Origin: Prevotellaceae bacterium
Lineage (GTDB): Bacteria > Bacteroidota > Bacteroidia > Bacteroidales > UBA932
DNA length: 7,617 bases
Assembly: GCA_031259805.1 (NCBI GenBank)
Contig: JAIRKX010000149.1
Coordinates: forward strand, 1-7,617
Direction of reading: 5' to 3'
Part shown: one piece after another, positions 6,408 through 7,617 of the stretch
How positions within the stretch are numbered: position 1 is the stretch's first letter
How the letters are laid out: every line of letters begins with the position of its first letter
Position numbers and translations under genes: made by a program
The notes under the pieces: model-generated
What the model was told of the DNA's origin: nothing
Databases searched by the model: none
What the model saw: the letters and a program-made list of their open reading frames with translations, nothing else

Positions 6408-7148
6408 TTATAGCAGTACGTGGGTAAGGATGAGGTTGGAGATAAGTATGCACAAACTGCAACTGACAATGCCGTTGGTGGCCGCCCGCCCGACGTCGCG
6501 CGAGCCGCCCGTGGCGTAGTATCCGTAGAAGGCCGACACGGAGGTGATAATAAAGTTGAAGACCGCCATTTTCAGGAGCCCGTATACGATATAGAAGGGT
6601 TGGAAGTGCATCCGCAGCCCTTCGATATAGTGCGACGGGTTGACCACATCGGTCATCAGGGCTATCATCCAGCCGCCGAGCAGCCCGATCATAAAGCTCA
6701 TCAGCATCAGCAGGGGGTTGAAAATCGTAGCTGCCGTAATTTTCGGAAGGATGAGGTAATTGGCCGAATTGACGCCCATGATTTCCAAGGCGTCTATTTG
6801 TTCGGTAATCCGCATCGTACCTATTTCCGACGCGATACTCGACCCGATTTTACCGGCCAGCACCAGCGCTATCATCGTCGAGCTGAACTCCAGCAGCATC
6901 GTCTCGCGCGTCATAAATCCGATGTACGATTTCGGGATCAGCGGGTTGTTGATATTATAGGACGTTTGGAGCGTAATGACCGCTCCGATGAATACCGATA
7001 CGATGGCTACAATCGGCACGGACGACAGGCCTACCTTCTCCGTTTCCTGTACAAACTGTTTCCAGAATACCTCCGACTGTTCGGGCTTTCTGAATACTTG
7101 CTTCATCAGCAGAAAGTATTGCCCAATAAGTGTAAGAATTTTACGCAT
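6408..7148 (-). CDS. mlaE: MlaE-type phospholipid ABC transporter permease
   Basis: This 246-residue inner-membrane protein is the permease of an MCE-type lipid transporter. Hydrophobic segments lie at about 44-62, 84-104, 138-166, 186-208 and 224-244. The family coupling motif is EIGTMRITEQIDALEIMG (108-125), and the amphipathic N-terminus (1-30) is like the interfacial helix of MlaE. The ATG at 7148 is preferred over a TTG at 7166, because the -7 box TATCTTTG (7156-7163) lies between them and a transcript starting after the box would not contain the TTG. It leads the cluster mlaE-mlaF-hydE, with gaps of 6 and 7 bp. Family assignment is firm; the lipid and direction of transport are not shown by the sequence. 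Confidence 0.93.
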   Translation of the reverse strand: MRKILTLIGQYFLLMKQVFRKPEQSEVFWKQFVQETEKVGLSSVPIVAIVSVFIGAVITLQTSYNINNPLIPKSYIGFMTRETMLLEFSSTMIALVLAGKIGSSIASEIGTMRITEQIDALEIMGVNSANYLILPKITAATIFNPLLMLMSFMIGLLGGWMIALMTDVVNPSHYIEGLRMHFQPFYIVYGLLKMAVFNFIITSVSAFYGYYATGGSRDVGRAATNGIVSCSLCILISNLILTHVLL

Positions 7149-7155
7149 AGTGGTA

Positions 7156-7163
7156 CAAAGATA
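7156..7163 (-). promoter_or_regulatory. Bacteroidota-type -7 promoter box for mlaE-mlaF-hydE
   Basis: The minus strand reads TATCTTTG, matching TAnnTTTG, 7 bases before the mlaE ATG at 7148. The leader would be extremely short. No TTTG stands at the normal -33 distance; that position falls inside the heptad tract that starts about 5 bases upstream of the box. Confidence 0.55.
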
Positions 7164-7167
7164 CAAA

Positions 7168-7304
7168 AAAGTTGAAAGTTGAGAGTTGAGAGTTGAGAAC
7201 TAAGAACTAAGAACTAAGAGTTAAGAACTAAGAACAACTTTCAACTTTCACCCTTTCACCCTTTCACCTTTTCACCGCGCGTAGCGCATTTCACCTTTTC
7301 ACCT
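7168..7304. repeat. Heptad and octad simple-repeat tract upstream of mlaE
   Basis: The tract opens with GAGTTGA-type heptads, passes into GAACTAA-type heptads (about 7197-7234), then into TTTCACCC/TTTCACCT octads (about 7246-7304), interrupted by GCGCGTAGCGC. AAAGTTGAAAGTTG (7168-7181) and its exact reverse complement (7235-7248) bracket the heptad part, so the whole can fold back on itself. No coding potential was seen. Confidence 0.8.
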
Positions 7305-7374
7305 TTCTACCCACATACCGTGCCTGACGGCACGGTGGGGTGGCGCCGGCAGGCTAACAATTAACAATTAACAA
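7305..7374 (+). repeat. Dispersed repeat core plus heptad end, third direct copy
   Basis: It starts TTCTACCCACATACC and contains the hairpin ACCGTGCC-TGAC-GGCACGGT, an 8-bp stem. It then has GGGGTGGCGCCGG, AGGCTAA and two CAATTAA heptads plus CAA. It is the same module as 4568-4650, about 2.7 kb away and in the same orientation. Core differences include TGAC for TAAC in the loop and CGGT for CGCGG after the stem. Confidence 0.85.
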
Positions 7375-7462
7375 GCGCAGAGGATTAATAGCAATCAATG
7401 AAATCACAAAAATCACACAAATCAACGTTCAGACAATTGAGACGATCAATACTAGAATTTTT
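7375..7462. other. Non-coding stretch between repeats, nothing recognised
   Basis: This is AT-rich sequence with CACAAAAATCACACAAATC-like A/C runs. No ORF, promoter box or RNA structure stands out. The last bases, ACTAGAATTTTT, resemble a shortened unit of the tandem array that follows. Confidence 0.5.
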
Positions 7463-7617
7463 GGTCGGATCAAAACGAAGATTTTTGGTCAGACTAGAAC
7501 GAAGATTTTCGGTCGGACTAGAACTAAGATTTCGGGTCAGACCCGAACTAAGGTTCGGGTCTGACCCGAACTAAGGTTCGGGTTAGACCCGAACTAAGGT
7601 TCGGGTTAGACCCGAAC
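7463..7617. repeat. 23/24-bp tandem palindromic repeat array, continues past window edge
   Basis: Six full units and one partial unit stand head to tail without spacers: 7463-7486, 7487-7510 and 7511-7534 (24 bp each), then 7535-7557, 7558-7580 and 7581-7603 (23 bp each), and 7604-7617. The shared pattern is GGTC/T-N-GA-N4-GAAC-N-AAG followed by TT-containing bases. Later units form near-perfect hairpins such as GTTCGGGTC-T-GACCCGAAC. The array is cut by the window end. It resembles a minisatellite and is not coding in any frame that I can support. Confidence 0.9.

Noticed and set aside
7149..7166. Upstream TTG start adding six residues (MYLCTT) to MlaE
   Set aside because: The TTG lies upstream of the likely transcription start given by the TATCTTTG box at 7156-7163, and MRKI is a normal start for the family.
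6420..7175. 251-residue ORF antisense to mlaE
   Set aside because: It mirrors the mlaE frame and is rich in Arg, His and Asp without any known motif. The mlaE protein explains the conservation.
7463..7617. CRISPR-like array
   Set aside because: The units are directly adjacent with no unique spacers, and they drift in sequence and length. No cas gene is near. It is a tandem satellite.

Overview
The window looks like a chromosomal segment of a Bacteroidales-type bacterium (phylum Bacteroidota). The evidence is three TAnnTTTG-type -7 promoter boxes just upstream of start codons, no clear Shine-Dalgarno sequences, AT-rich intergenic heptad repeats between moderately GC-rich genes, and protein sequences typical of that group (SufB, Kbl, MlaE/MlaF, YegS-like lipid kinase). 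I cannot name a genus from the sequence.

Positions 1-2651 hold a leftward cluster, read from 2651 down: a small cupin protein, a NatA-type ABC ATPase without a permease beside it, a diacylglycerol-kinase-family lipid kinase whose start overlaps the ATPase stop, and the first 142 codons of kbl (glycine C-acetyltransferase), which runs off the left edge. A 100-bp divergent promoter region (2652-2751) separates this cluster from rightward sufB (2752-4185), an Fe-S cluster scaffold subunit with no sufC or sufD next to it.

Positions 4186-4650 are a non-coding, highly structured repeat block between the convergent ends of sufB and hydE. Its ends are 40-bp perfect inverted repeats made of TTAATTG heptads plus a TTAGCCTAACGGC core. 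Inside are a palindrome with 44-bp arms and copies of a dispersed repeat.

Positions 4640-7148 hold a second tight leftward cluster: mlaE, mlaF, then hydE. The first two form the permease and ATPase of an MCE-type phospholipid transporter of the cell envelope. The third is a radical SAM maturase for [FeFe]-hydrogenase. The partner genes mlaD, hydF and hydG are not in the window.

Positions 7167-7617 have no gene that I can support. They carry heptad and octad tracts, another copy of the dispersed repeat, and a 23/24-bp tandem array that becomes progressively more palindromic towards the right edge and continues out of the window. The genes are ordinary core and envelope functions. The unusual content is the non-coding repeat architecture and the split of normally clustered partner genes.
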